DNA of 64,000 nucleotides from Fusibacter ferrireducens. GTDB taxonomy: Bacteria; Bacillota; Clostridia; Peptostreptococcales; Acidaminobacteraceae. Below, piece by piece: positions 18,571 through 28,496 of this stretch. The notes below the pieces were generated by a model. It saw only the letters and a program-made list of their open reading frames with translations, ran no database searches and was not told the origin of the DNA. Location: positions 357,169-421,168 of the forward strand of contig NZ_JADKNH010000002.1 of assembly GCF_015352425.1 (NCBI RefSeq), in the 5' to 3' direction. Each line of letters opens with the position of its first letter. Position 1 is the first letter of the stretch. The translations under genes were made by a program, and so were the position numbers.

Positions 18571-19764
18571 CTACCGTTTCATTGCCTTTTTTGCCATCCA
18601 TATAATCGGTTTGTCAAAGATGCCTTCTAAAGATTTCGATACATTTTTAAGTTCTTTTCTGATCTCTATATGCTGAGGGCAGTGCGTCTCACATTTACCG
18701 CAATTGACACATTGAGAAGCAAGACTTGGATTATCTCCCATGACGCCGCCACCTTGCGCAAGATACATGATCTTTGCCTCCATACCGCCAAAATAAGATT
18801 TACTGTTAAACTTTTCAAAGCACATGGGAATGTTGACGCCAGCTGGACAGGGCATACAATAAGCACATGCAGTACAGGGCACCTTAGTAAGTGCAACAAA
18901 GACATCTCTCACCTTAGAGATATCCCCTAATTCTTCAACCGATAAATGATTTGGAAACGCCGTACAAGCGGCATCAATATTTTCTTGAATGTGTTCATCT
19001 ACATTCATTCCCGAGAGTACGCAAGTCACTTCTGGATGATTCCAAACCCATCTCAATGCCCATTCAGCAGAGCTTCTCTTTATGTGACTTTGATCCCACA
19101 CTTCTTGTGCGGCCTTGGGCATGCGTCCAGCTAAATTGCCCCCACGTAATGGTTCCATCACAAATACTGCAATATCTCGCTCAGCTGCATATCTTAAACC
19201 TTCTATGCCAGCTTGAGTGGTTTCATCCAAATAATTATATTGTATCTGACACATTGCCCAATCATAATCATCCACAACTTTTTTAAACGTATGGATATCA
19301 CTGTGAAAGGAAAATCCCGCATGCTTTATTTTGCCTTGAGCCTTAGCATCATCCAAAAATGCCAACACCCCAAGATTTTTCATACGCTCCCAATCTTCTA
19401 AACTCATAATACCATGCACCAAATAATAGTCTATTGAATCTATCTTGAGCTTCGCCATTTGCTCGTTTAATATTCTATCCATATCTGCACGCGTTTTAAC
19501 AGACCACGGAGGTAACTTAGTGGCAATTTTAACTTGATCTCTGAGCGCTTTGTCACTAAAGACTTTGCCTAAGAAACTTTCACTGCCACCGCCGTGATAC
19601 GGATAAGCTGTATCAAAATAGTTTACGCCTTGCTCTATGGCAAAACGCATTTGCTCTTCTGCTTTCTTTTCGTCAATTCTACCCATTTTCGTTGGAAATC
19701 TCATACAGCCATAGCCAATAGCTGAGATTTCATCCCCAGTCTTTGGAACCTTACGATATTGCAT
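18571..19764 (-). CDS. Aldo/keto reductase with C-terminal 4Fe-4S domain
   Basis: A 397-residue protein combining an aldo/keto reductase barrel with a ferredoxin tail. In the barrel, FDTAYPYHGGGSES supplies Asp and catalytic Tyr, IATKLPPW the Lys and DYYLVHG the His. The tail has CTACAYCMPCPAGVNIP and CVNCGKCETHCPQ, enough cysteines for one or two 4Fe-4S clusters. Such proteins are common in anaerobes, where the cluster may deliver electrons in place of NADPH. The substrate is unknown. GGAGGTC precedes the ATG. The divergent TetR gene, 330 bp away across a palindromic site, is the likely regulator. Confidence 0.9.
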   Translation of the reverse strand: MQYRKVPKTGDEISAIGYGCMRFPTKMGRIDEKKAEEQMRFAIEQGVNYFDTAYPYHGGGSESFLGKVFSDKALRDQVKIATKLPPWSVKTRADMDRILNEQMAKLKIDSIDYYLVHGIMSLEDWERMKNLGVLAFLDDAKAQGKIKHAGFSFHSDIHTFKKVVDDYDWAMCQIQYNYLDETTQAGIEGLRYAAERDIAVFVMEPLRGGNLAGRMPKAAQEVWDQSHIKRSSAEWALRWVWNHPEVTCVLSGMNVDEHIQENIDAACTAFPNHLSVEELGDISKVRDVFVALTKVPCTACAYCMPCPAGVNIPMCFEKFNSKSYFGGMEAKIMYLAQGGGVMGDNPSLASQCVNCGKCETHCPQHIEIRKELKNVSKSLEGIFDKPIIWMAKKAMKR

Positions 19765-20094
19765 CTTAATCTAGACCTCCTTTTATTATAAATCATGCTA
19801 AAACGCGTCAAATTATTGTGATCCATTAAATATTGTAAATCATCAACAACTGTAAATCCCAGAATATCATTTTTTCATTTCTATATAACTTACTTTGTGT
19901 AAGTTATGTTCAAATAATATCATTTAACTTACACGACGTCAACTATTTATCCAATATCTATCTCTATGTAACTCATTTAGATTTGATTAAGTGACATTTC
20001 CACGGGAAAACGTCTATATTATTTTACACATTGTATGTTATAATGCCATTAGATAGACCCGTAAAGCGTTTATAAATTCAATTCGGAGGTAAGA
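19765..20094. other. Intergenic region between divergent aldo/keto reductase and tetR genes
   Basis: About 330 bp with no gene. It contains the 23-bp palindrome at 19885-19907, an isolated half site AACTTACAC near 19926, and a TATAAT about 55 nt before the tetR start. Nothing else was recognised. Confidence 0.6.
19885..19907. promoter_or_regulatory. Candidate TetR operator
   Basis: Perfect inverted repeat ATAACTTAC - 5 nt - GTAAGTTAT between the divergent aldo/keto reductase and tetR genes. A half site (AACTTAC) recurs about 20 bp to the right. Size and symmetry suit a TetR dimer. The link to the neighbouring regulator is inference. Confidence 0.6.
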
Positions 20095-20751
20095 ATGAAC
20101 TTTCAACGCGCTCGATCAGAGGACCAAATTCAAAAGAGAATTTCAGAGATAGTGAATGCTGCATCCGTAATTTATGATAATGGTGGATATGAAGCATTGA
20201 ATTTTAGTAAAATTTCGGAGTATACTCAATTCACAAGGCCAACCATATACAAGTATTTTTCAACAAAGGAAGAAATCCTTCTTAAATTGATGCTTAGCGA
20301 TATGGGAGATTGGATAGATCAGCTGATGTCCTCTTTTAAGATAAACAAACTCTATACCATAGAAGAAGTTGCAGAAATTTTAAGTCACACCTTATCCAAT
20401 GCCTCGCGTTTGGTGGAGCTCTTCACCATTTTATTTACGATTATAGAAAAGAACGTTTCTAAAGAGTCTCTCATTGCTTTTAAGACCACTATGTTCGGTT
20501 ATCAAAGCGTACTCTTGGATTTGTTTTCTCAACTTTTCCCCAAAGCATCACAGGAACAAACTGACCATTTTATAGAGACTTTGTTATCACTTGCAATAGG
20601 CCTATACCCTATGTGCCATTTAAGTAACACTCAATTTGAAGCCATATGTAGTCTATTTGACAATTATACTCCCCCGGAGTTTAAAAAATTGTATCGTCAA
20701 AATATCTATCAAATACTCTACTGCCTACAAAACGACATACACATTGATTAA
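20095..20751 (+). CDS. TetR-family transcriptional regulator
   Basis: A 218-residue TetR regulator. The HTH is at about 18-65 (ASVIYDNGGYEALNFSKISEYTQFTRPTIYKYFSTKEEILL), followed by an all-helical ligand domain. The helix-turn-helix pattern TRPTIYKYFSTKEEIL is textbook for the family. It has a GGAGG site 6 nt before ATG and its own terminator. It is divergent from the ferredoxin-type aldo/keto reductase with a shared palindrome, so it probably represses that gene. The inducer is unknown. Confidence 0.9.
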   Translation: MNFQRARSEDQIQKRISEIVNAASVIYDNGGYEALNFSKISEYTQFTRPTIYKYFSTKEEILLKLMLSDMGDWIDQLMSSFKINKLYTIEEVAEILSHTLSNASRLVELFTILFTIIEKNVSKESLIAFKTTMFGYQSVLLDLFSQLFPKASQEQTDHFIETLLSLAIGLYPMCHLSNTQFEAICSLFDNYTPPEFKKLYRQNIYQILYCLQNDIHID

Positions 20752-20806
20752 AGGCACTTTTTTTGAAAATGTATAGCCATAATAAAAATATAGAGCTATA
20801 GTATAT

Positions 20807-20851
20807 AAAAAAGCACGTCCCACTTTTATAAGTTTAGACGCGCTTTTTTTT
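20807..20851. terminator. Bidirectional terminator between tetR and the aminotransferase
   Basis: Arms AAAAAAGCACGTC and GACGCGCTTTTTTTT (one mismatch) around a loop of about 17 nt, between convergent genes. A and T runs on the two sides would serve both strands. Confidence 0.82.
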
Positions 20852-20873
20852 AAATTTTATCTCATGGACAAAC

Positions 20874-22193
20874 TTATGCTCTCTGAGATTCAAATTGCCT
20901 TAACAATTTCACAAATAATTCAGGAATTTTAGCCAAATTATCTGGTGTTTCAACAAATGAAATACGGAATTGCGTACTGCCTGGATTTGCTTCTCCAGCT
21001 TTTATATTGTAGAAACCGCTCATAGGTGCAACTAATAATGTCGTTTCAACACCATCTATATGAACCGCACCTTCACCTGCACAATAGAGCACAAAATCAA
21101 TCGCATCAAATCCTGGTTTAACAACATTTCTAACATCCACAACTGTATAGATGGATGCATCCGGACTTGAAACAATCAACTCTGGTTCATGCTCTTTTAA
21201 GCCTTCATAAACCATCGTAATTTGTTCCTTGTAATAAGTTTTGATCTCATCACACCAGCCCATAATGTCTTTTTTACTTTCATGAGCAAGTGCACCGAAG
21301 ATGTATTGACCAATCACGTTTGCGCACAGATTTGCTGTGTACTCTGCAACCGATCTATTATTGAACTCTGGGCTGTCTGTAATCACAGCACCAATTCTCA
21401 AACCGCAAGCATTCCATACTTTGGATGCTGTTTCAATACTGATTCTTCTGCCTTCGATTCCCGGAACCATATCATCAGATAAACCCCAGATGCTCACAAG
21501 ATCTTTACCTGCCTCATAGTATAATTCACGGTAAGCTTCATCGCTGATCATCCACATATTGTACTTTACACATAATCTTGCAAGAGAACACATTGTATCG
21601 TAATCATAGTATTGTCCCGTTGGATTATCATAAGGAATGACTAAAAGCGCCCCAGGATTATTTTCTTTTATAACAGCTTCAATTTTATCGATCTCAGGAA
21701 GCGTGAACTTTCCGTTTTCTTCTAGATGTCGTTTTACAGTTACAGTTTTGCGTCCGATTCTTTCTGCAAATGAAATGTAGTTTGTATATGCAGGATCGAT
21801 CATCATAAGTGGTTTTTCACCAGTTCCAGCAGGACCACATACCCCTACTAATAACAATTCCATACCTGCAGATCCACCATCAGTTACCTGAACATGTAAT
21901 TTACTAATATCAAATCCTTCACATTCCAAAATATTTTTAAAAGCATTTTGGCACTCTGTAGTTCCAGCAGTTGTAGAATATCTGACAACACCTTTATGGA
22001 AAGGACTTTCAGCAGCAGAAAGATTAAACATTCTTTTTTGCATCGCTGGATTTGTTGGAAGCGAAACGTTGCCTATGCCTACATTAATAACGGCTTCAGG
22101 CTTAACTTTGCGTTCTTCATACTTCATCTGCGCTAGACGGACAGCAGACGGCTTTCTAGATTCAAAGTGCGCGGAAAGAATTGGTTTACTCAT
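20874..22193 (-). CDS. PLP-dependent aminotransferase, class I/II
   Basis: A 439-residue fold-type I aminotransferase. The cofactor lysine lies in SIETASKVWNACGLRIGAVI. The aspartate that pairs with the pyridine nitrogen is in MISDEAYRELYY, YDNPTGQYYD is the usual Asn-Pro motif, and the terminal Arg is in STQFRISFVET. The subgroup resembles the pyridoxal aminotransferases annotated as aspartate or aromatic transaminases in Clostridia; the amino acid specificity is not clear. The start at 22193 has AAGGAGATGTATT directly upstream; the frame extends 12 codons further without a site. It is convergent with tetR and monocistronic. Confidence 0.88.
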   Translation of the reverse strand: MSKPILSAHFESRKPSAVRLAQMKYEERKVKPEAVINVGIGNVSLPTNPAMQKRMFNLSAAESPFHKGVVRYSTTAGTTECQNAFKNILECEGFDISKLHVQVTDGGSAGMELLLVGVCGPAGTGEKPLMMIDPAYTNYISFAERIGRKTVTVKRHLEENGKFTLPEIDKIEAVIKENNPGALLVIPYDNPTGQYYDYDTMCSLARLCVKYNMWMISDEAYRELYYEAGKDLVSIWGLSDDMVPGIEGRRISIETASKVWNACGLRIGAVITDSPEFNNRSVAEYTANLCANVIGQYIFGALAHESKKDIMGWCDEIKTYYKEQITMVYEGLKEHEPELIVSSPDASIYTVVDVRNVVKPGFDAIDFVLYCAGEGAVHIDGVETTLLVAPMSGFYNIKAGEANPGSTQFRISFVETPDNLAKIPELFVKLLRQFESQRA

Positions 22194-22523
22194 AATACAT
22201 CTCCTTAAATTATAATTATATTCAAGCACAATGCTTTACGGATTTTGCATACTTTTATACAGTATACTCATTTTATATTCTACCATTAGTCATCCAATTC
22301 TTCATTCATTTTATTCGGAAATACACGAAAAAACAAATTAATACAGATAATTAACATAATTTTGAACATCTCTTCACAAATCATGCTGTGTTTTACGAAA
22401 AAACACATAGAAAAAGTAAATCTGCACATCTTTTTAAGCTCTTCAATAGAGCGCCAAATACTTGTTTCACACTAGAATCATTGAGGCCTTATCACATGTG
22501 ATTCACGCTAATTTCAAACTTTT
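22194..22523. other. Intergenic region upstream of the aminotransferase gene
   Basis: AT-rich interval of 330 bp. On the minus strand, TATACTGTATAAAA around 22250-22265 could hold the aminotransferase -10 box. No gene, repeat or clear terminator was seen. Confidence 0.45.
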
Positions 22524-24284
22524 CTATAAGAGTTTTTTATCAGCCCATTTCTTATGAATAAAAAGACCCGTTAATTCAGCATCTTGAGGTCTGCCAAAAT
22601 GATAGCCTTGTATGTAATCGCAATTCAGTTCATTCAGCAACTCTACTTGACTATTATTTTCAATCCCCTCAGCCACAATCTCCAAGTTGAGATTGTGAGC
22701 TGTGTCTATTATGGATTTCACAAGTAAAAAATCACGTCTACTTCGCTCTATATTGGATATGAATTTACGGTCTAATTTAACCTTATCGATGGGCAATATG
22801 CTCAGATAACTGAGTGAGGAATAACCCACACCAAAATCATCCAGAGTCAATCCAAAGCCCAGCCCTTTTAATTTTTCGAGTACCGCCAAAGTGTAATCAA
22901 TATTCTTAAATACTGCTGTTTCAGTTACTTCAAAATCAATTATTGAGGGATCAATCGGATATTTTCGAAGCAGTGATTCTAGAAAGACAATCAGATCTCC
23001 TGTCACCAATCCCTTTGCTGACATGTTTATTGAAAATTTGATATCAAGTGATCCCGATAATGTCCACGTTTTAATTTGCTTAAAGACATTCTCAAAAATC
23101 CATTTTTCAAGTGCTATGATCTGCCCTGAGTTTTCGGCGATTGGAATAAAACTTTCTGGTGAGATGAAGCCTTTCCCTAAGTGGTTCCATCTGATCAATG
23201 CCTCTAATGAAGTCAGCTTACCTGTCTTAAGATATACAATCGGTTGATAGTACATCTCAAACGATTCCTCTTCCAAACCCTTTCTAATTTGATTGATCAT
23301 ATGCATATTATAATATACTGATGATCCCAATTGTTGCGAGTAAATCACATATTGATCTTTCAGATTTTCTTTTGCGCTATGAAGTGCTGTACTCGATTTT
23401 CCAATCAAATCATGAAAAGTCTGTCCATGATGTTCATATATTGAAACCCCTATGCTGCAGGAGATTCTAACTTCACTGTTTTCCATAAAGCACATATTTT
23501 TGCTTTCATACAAGACTTCAGCCAATTCTTTTTCAAGTTCATTTATGCCTCCCGAAAATTCATATATGATCAGAAATTCGTCTTCATTTATGCGTGCAAC
23601 GGAATGCTGATGCCTATACCTTTTTGACAAAAATGTTGCAAAATTCTTAATGAGTTCATACCCAATTTCATGCCCCAAAGTGTTGTTAATATAGCCAAAA
23701 TTGTCAATATCAATCTGTATAAAAGCAATTTCCGAATTGAGCTTCAAGTTTTTGATTGTGAGCTCAAAATCACGCTTAAGTTTATCTTTATTAGATAACT
23801 GAGTGAGTTGATCATAATGAGCTAAACAGTATAGTTCCTTTTTCAAAGTGTATTTTTCAGTGACATCAATGTGATAACCAATGATATGGACAATCTCACC
23901 GCGATCATTTTTTATAGCTCTGCCTCTCGACAACAACCACTTGTATTGCCCATCACGATTGATCACTCTGTACAGATTTTTATATTTTTCTTGCCTAAGA
24001 TTGATAAATTCTGTCCAAACTCTTTCTGCATCTTCTCGATCCTGTGGATGAATCTTATTTTTCCATGAGTCCAATGTGAACTGTTCTCGCTCCATCTCAA
24101 TACCCAAATGAGATGGATGCCTTACTGAAACGCTAATTTGTTGGTCCTTTACATGCCAATTCCAAAGATCATCCACAGAGTCTTCTAATAAAAGATTATA
24201 ATTATCTGAAATGCTATTGATATCGGAACGCGCTTCAGGTATTTCAAATATATGGTCTCTATCTATTAGATTAATTTTTATCAC
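22524..24284 (-). CDS. PAS-GGDEF-EAL protein, probable c-di-GMP phosphodiesterase
   Basis: A 586-residue signalling protein: PAS/PAC domain (about 30-150, including NRDGQYKWLLSRGRAI), GGDEF-like domain (about 155-315) and EAL domain (about 330-580). Numbering here is from the ATG at 24293, 3 codons longer. The GGDEF signature is replaced by NEDEF at 236-240, so cyclase activity is unlikely. The EAL site looks complete: EAL at 364-366, SINMS with Asn423, DDFGVGYSSL at 485-494, Lys506 in KVKLD and Glu542 in AEGIE. The GTG start at 24284 has AAAGGA at good spacing; ATG at 24293 is too close. It follows the chemoreceptor gene by a few bases, so they share a transcript. Confidence 0.9.
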   Translation of the reverse strand: MIKINLIDRDHIFEIPEARSDINSISDNYNLLLEDSVDDLWNWHVKDQQISVSVRHPSHLGIEMEREQFTLDSWKNKIHPQDREDAERVWTEFINLRQEKYKNLYRVINRDGQYKWLLSRGRAIKNDRGEIVHIIGYHIDVTEKYTLKKELYCLAHYDQLTQLSNKDKLKRDFELTIKNLKLNSEIAFIQIDIDNFGYINNTLGHEIGYELIKNFATFLSKRYRHQHSVARINEDEFLIIYEFSGGINELEKELAEVLYESKNMCFMENSEVRISCSIGVSIYEHHGQTFHDLIGKSSTALHSAKENLKDQYVIYSQQLGSSVYYNMHMINQIRKGLEEESFEMYYQPIVYLKTGKLTSLEALIRWNHLGKGFISPESFIPIAENSGQIIALEKWIFENVFKQIKTWTLSGSLDIKFSINMSAKGLVTGDLIVFLESLLRKYPIDPSIIDFEVTETAVFKNIDYTLAVLEKLKGLGFGLTLDDFGVGYSSLSYLSILPIDKVKLDRKFISNIERSRRDFLLVKSIIDTAHNLNLEIVAEGIENNSQVELLNELNCDYIQGYHFGRPQDAELTGLFIHKKWADKKLL

Positions 24285-24296
24285 TGCACACATCCT

Positions 24297-26372
24297 TTAA
24301 ATTTTAAATTGTGCTACGAGTTGATTTAACTCTAGAGCCAATTTTGATAATTGTTCATTTGCATGAGCTATTTCTTCAATTGCAGAAGTTTGTTCTTCAA
24401 TTGCAGCGGTTGATTCTTCTGTTGCAGCAGCGTTTTCTTCAGCTATTGCAGACAAGCTTTGCATGGATTCTTGAACCCCTTTATTATGTTGCTCCATTTT
24501 CTGACTCAATGCACTGATGATCTCAATGGCCTTTTCTGCCTTTGTCATGGCATTTGAGATTTGAATAAACTTCTGTTCTGTTAGTTTTACGCTCTCTTCT
24601 TGCCTTTCAACCACTGCAGATGCGGCTTGCATGCTCTCCACAGCCATTTTGGAGTCATCTTTTAATTGATTGACAATATCATCTATGTCTCTCGTGGAAC
24701 GCGTAGATTGCTCTGCAAGTTTTCGGATTTCATCTGCAACTACGGCAAAGCCCTTGCCTGCTTCTCCAGCCCTTGCTGCTTCTATTGCTGCATTTAGAGC
24801 GAGTAAATTCGTCTGCTCTGCTATTGATGCAATCAAAACACTTGCTTCACCTATTTTGCCCGAACTCACATTGGTCTTGAGAATGCTCTCATATACGGTA
24901 CCTGCAATTTTATTATTATCCCTAGTATTTTTGTTTAACATGTCTATGATCTTTAAGCCTTCAGTAATGTTTTCAGTGACATTGTCTGAAGCTGCCACAA
25001 GATGTCCGATATTGACCTTATCATCTTCAATTAAATTACCAAGCACATTCAATTTATCTGCTCCAACTGTAGTTGTCTGTGCTTGTTCATTTGCACCGAT
25101 AGAGATTTCTGTTATCGTTTGTGCGATTTCTTCTGCAGCAGAAGAAGCATGATGTGATGTTGCTGTGAGTTCTTGAGAAGCGGCAGAAACTTCTTCTGAA
25201 GTTGCCAGTATATTTTTAAGCATAGACCTCAAATTTACGTTAATACTGCTGATCGCCCTCGAAAGTTCTCCAATTTCATCCTTTCGACTTAAATCTTTTT
25301 CTGAGATGTCATGAGATATATCGTATTCGGCAATGTACCCTGCATTTACAACGATATTCTCAAGGGGTTTGACTATAGATTTAGAGACAAAATGCAATAA
25401 GATATATGAAATCAAAGTGATTACAGTCACTGCAACTATGGATACCATTTTAAGCACTTCAATGTCTGAATAGACCTCCGATTTATCGACTTCAATAACC
25501 AGACCCGCAAAATGTTTTCCAATGTTCACAACGCCTAATGAACCGTAAACCGTTTCTCCTAAATAATTATCATATACTCCTGTATAAGTATAATTTAAAT
25601 CTCCAGATTGAATTGCTGGTGCTAAGAGCTCCACTGCTTTGGTGGCAATGCTCTTCTTAAGTGCTGATGTCTCAGAATATTCTCCCACACGCATTTCAGT
25701 CAAAAGCAATCCCTCTGGATTGATAAGATAAGCATTTCCACTTGTACCAATTTTCTCTGTTCCCTGATGAATAATTGCATTTAATTTATTTTGATCAAAA
25801 AGAATATTTAAAGAACCGATGACTTTCTTGTGAGATGTGTCAAAGATAGGACAACCCAAGACAATTGAATTATTGCCAATAAAATCAGAGTAAAAGAGTT
25901 CTGACCAAGTTTCATGCCCTGCCAAAGCACCAAATACATAATCTCTTTCTTTCAAATCAGCATTTACCAATGCATCAGGATAATTTATGGAAAAGATGCC
26001 TTTTCCCTTACCATCCGTCAAAAAAATGTCCGTGTACTCATATTCATCTGCTGCTAGCTTGAGATATGCCTCTATCTTCTGCTCTGCTTCTATTTTAGAC
26101 GTTTGACTTTCAATCGTACTCGTCATCGTTTCCACATTTTTGATAATGCTATCTGAACTGGAAAGTACTTTGCCATCCCCCAGACGGCTTTTAAAATAAG
26201 ATAAGAGTTCATCTTTTGCTGTTGTTGCAAATAATTCATTGGAACGATGTATAGATTTTTCCAACTCCTTGACAGCCGTGTTAAAAATCATCATACTGAT
26301 GAGGATTATTGGTATAATCCCTGTTAAAGTAAATATTGCCCCCAATTTTGTTCTCATCTTTAAATTCTTCAT
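24297..26372 (-). CDS. Methyl-accepting chemotaxis protein with dCache sensor
   Basis: Chemoreceptor of 691 residues: TM1 (about 12-33), a large extracellular double-Cache domain (about 40-300) with [18 protein letters not shown] and [21 protein letters not shown]2 (about 310-333), a HAMP domain (about 335-390), and a signalling domain with the conserved hairpin tip [16 protein letters not shown] preceded by [32 protein letters not shown] (read from [11 protein letters not shown] onward). Adaptation glutamine/glutamate pairs flank it ([16 protein letters not shown]). The ligand is likely an amino acid or organic acid by family. AAGGAG precedes the ATG. Transcription continues into the EAL gene. 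Confidence 0.93.
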   Translation of the reverse strand: MKNLKMRTKLGAIFTLTGIIPIILISMMIFNTAVKELEKSIHRSNELFATTAKDELLSYFKSRLGDGKVLSSSDSIIKNVETMTSTIESQTSKIEAEQKIEAYLKLAADEYEYTDIFLTDGKGKGIFSINYPDALVNADLKERDYVFGALAGHETWSELFYSDFIGNNSIVLGCPIFDTSHKKVIGSLNILFDQNKLNAIIHQGTEKIGTSGNAYLINPEGLLLTEMRVGEYSETSALKKSIATKAVELLAPAIQSGDLNYTYTGVYDNYLGETVYGSLGVVNIGKHFAGLVIEVDKSEVYSDIEVLKMVSIVAVTVITLISYILLHFVSKSIVKPLENIVVNAGYIAEYDISHDISEKDLSRKDEIGELSRAISSINVNLRSMLKNILATSEEVSAASQELTATSHHASSAAEEIAQTITEISIGANEQAQTTTVGADKLNVLGNLIEDDKVNIGHLVAASDNVTENITEGLKIIDMLNKNTRDNNKIAGTVYESILKTNVSSGKIGEASVLIASIAEQTNLLALNAAIEAARAGEAGKGFAVVADEIRKLAEQSTRSTRDIDDIVNQLKDDSKMAVESMQAASAVVERQEESVKLTEQKFIQISNAMTKAEKAIEIISALSQKMEQHNKGVQESMQSLSAIAEENAAATEESTAAIEEQTSAIEEIAHANEQLSKLALELNQLVAQFKI

Positions 26373-26644
26373 TTTTGTTCTCCTTATGTCTTTTTCTATT
26401 GCCCCCTATTAACTACAACTTCCTTTTCTAATTCTTATGCCATATATATTATGTATAGCTCTATCTATCTCGATTTACATAAACTGCTTTTTGGAATTTA
26501 ACGATTGATTTCAAATTGTTATTTTAATATGATTATACGCTTACTAAAATAATACCACATTTAACTTATAAGTTCTATATTAACTTTTCAATTACTGGGT
26601 ATTTATACTATTTATTGTTATTCTATATCTATAAGGGGGGAACT

Positions 26645-26968
26645 ATGGTTTTAGACTATAAACTAATTGGAATTCGTATAAAAAAATTTAGAAATTTACG
26701 GGGATTAACACAAAATCAGCTTGCAGAATTACTAGATATTTCCAATGTCTATGTGAGCCGATTAGAACGTGGAACTGCCAAAATAAGTTTGGAGATGACT
26801 TATAAAATTGCTATTATTTTAGATGTGCCAATTGGTATGCTCTTAACGGGGGTAGATCAGGAATCTCATGATTATTTGGATTTTGAAATTAACAATTTAT
26901 TAAAGCAATGTTCAAGTGATAAAAAAAACCTTATATATGATCTCATAAAGGCTGTAATGGCACACTAA
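26645..26968 (+). CDS. XRE-family helix-turn-helix regulator
   Basis: Small DNA-binding protein of 107 residues with an N-terminal HTH_3 domain (about 8-62: IGIRIKKFRNLRGLTQNQLAELL, then VSRLERG) and a short acidic C-terminal part of no known domain. The start is chosen at 26645 because AAGGGGGGAACT precedes that ATG; a reading frame extending to 26615 has no site. It is divergent from the chemoreceptor/EAL pair with about 270 bp between, so it may control that pair or itself. Confidence 0.85.
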   Translation: MVLDYKLIGIRIKKFRNLRGLTQNQLAELLDISNVYVSRLERGTAKISLEMTYKIAIILDVPIGMLLTGVDQESHDYLDFEINNLLKQCSSDKKNLIYDLIKAVMAH

Positions 26969-26971
26969 AAC

Positions 26972-27017
26972 AAATGCCATCTACCTATCTGAAGTTGCCG
27001 ATAAGCGGATGGCATTT
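26972..27017 (+). terminator. Terminator after the XRE gene
   Basis: Perfect arms AAATGCCATC and GATGGCATTT around a 26-nt loop, directly after the XRE stop codon and convergent with the symporter gene at 27053. T tails are short. Confidence 0.7.
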
Positions 27018-27052
27018 CACTTTATATGGGGCGTCACTTATGTGATGCTCTT

Positions 27053-28423
27053 TTAGTCATTATTTGTACTCTTAATCTTACCATAAAAAATAAATATAAT
27101 GATTGAAATAAGCATCCCGATATAAACTGCCGTTTGCATTGGGAAACCAAGTACAATCCAAAGTAGACTCGCAAGAGGACTCAGTGCAATTGCAAAGACG
27201 CCCACTTTAGGATTAATGCGATCATTAAAATAGAGTGCAACCATGACGGGAATAAATATAGGGACTGCTCTAAACATCATGGACATAAAACCAAAGTTTA
27301 GAATCATAGAATCTTTACTTAAGGTCGTTATCATCACAGTTAAAACGCCAATCAAAAGAATGACAATCCTCATAAATCTCATTTGTTGTCCATCTGATGC
27401 CGTTTTACAAAAACCCTTTTTATACAAGTCTCGGGTAAAAATTGTACTGATACCAAGTGTCAATCCAGCAGCAGTTGCTAAAGAAGATATGAGAATCGTA
27501 GCAAGCGTGATCCCTGCCAAAGTCTTTGGTAAGTAAGTCACAACAAACAACGGAAAGGCATTCGCCGGTACGATATCCGGTTGATTAACTCTCATGAACA
27601 TCCCCACCAATGTGCAGACAATGCCAATGGGTAAAACCAGTGCTGCTGTGATCACGCCACTTGCGTATGCAACTTTCTTGTTCTTACTTGCCATTACCGT
27701 CTGAAAGTAATTTTGAGTGGCCAAAACGCCCACCACAGTGGATAAATAAGCACCTAAATCCGATATGCCTCCACCATTGAAAAGATTGTACCAGTAAGCA
27801 TCCGTAAGTGTATGCCTAATACCAGAGATGCCGTTTAATTTGAAGAGGATATAGCCGCCTGCAATCATACTGGTGCCATATAACAAGAACATTTTTAAGG
27901 TGCCCACCATGGCACCACCCCAAAATCCACCAAAGATCACATAGGCGATAAGCAAAACGACCACCATTATTGTAACCAGTAACCCCTGCATATTAAACAC
28001 CGTACTAAAGAGCGCATTACAAGCAAGAACCTGACCGTTGATATGTATAAACATCCCAAATGAAAGGGCGATACCTGCAACAACACTGGCCTTTTTTCCA
28101 AATCCCATCTCTAGTATCTGGGGTAACGTCTCTACTTTTTTTTCTTCTATGAGCTTGCCATAGACAAAACTTAACAGTATGCTCGCCGTACAAAGGCCTA
28201 AAATAAACCAAATAGCAGCATAACCTCTCGTGTAAGCCAATTGAGCTGTACCAACAGTAGATGCACCTCCTATGATCGCTCCCATAAGCGACCCCGTTGC
28301 TGCAAATGTGCCCACACCGCTACCGGCAGTTATAAAATCATTGGAACTCTTAATCTTGAATTTTGACAAATATCCCAATAGTGCTGTGACGAGTAAGGTT
28401 ATTGTTGCACTGAAAATAATCAT
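27053..28423 (-). CDS. Sodium:solute symporter (SSS family)
   Basis: Integral membrane protein of 456 residues with 12-13 hydrophobic segments. The LeuT-fold SSS pattern is visible: FITAGSGVGTFAATGSLMGAIIGGASTVGTAQLAY in TM1/TM2 with its gapped small residues, GGFWGGAMVGTLKMFLLYGT, and the TM8 sodium site region SSLATAAGLTLGISTIFTRDLY. The family imports sugars, amino acids, pantothenate, proline or organic acids with Na+; the substrate cannot be named. The ribosome binding site AGGTAGAC is weak. It stands between a small MBL hydrolase gene (upstream, same strand) and the convergent XRE gene. Confidence 0.88.
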   Translation of the reverse strand: MIIFSATITLLVTALLGYLSKFKIKSSNDFITAGSGVGTFAATGSLMGAIIGGASTVGTAQLAYTRGYAAIWFILGLCTASILLSFVYGKLIEEKKVETLPQILEMGFGKKASVVAGIALSFGMFIHINGQVLACNALFSTVFNMQGLLVTIMVVVLLIAYVIFGGFWGGAMVGTLKMFLLYGTSMIAGGYILFKLNGISGIRHTLTDAYWYNLFNGGGISDLGAYLSTVVGVLATQNYFQTVMASKNKKVAYASGVITAALVLPIGIVCTLVGMFMRVNQPDIVPANAFPLFVVTYLPKTLAGITLATILISSLATAAGLTLGISTIFTRDLYKKGFCKTASDGQQMRFMRIVILLIGVLTVMITTLSKDSMILNFGFMSMMFRAVPIFIPVMVALYFNDRINPKVGVFAIALSPLASLLWIVLGFPMQTAVYIGMLISIIIFIFYGKIKSTNND

Positions 28424-28496
28424 AAGTCTACCTATCCCTATTTCTATTAGATTCTATATCGTTCTACATTTATGCAATCATAGTCTAGAGAGTTTC

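Noticed and set aside
24670-25152. 160-codon frame opposite the chemoreceptor gene
   Set aside because: It is antisense to the highly conserved signalling domain, has no start signals, and its Ser/Ala-rich product is a by-product of helical codons.
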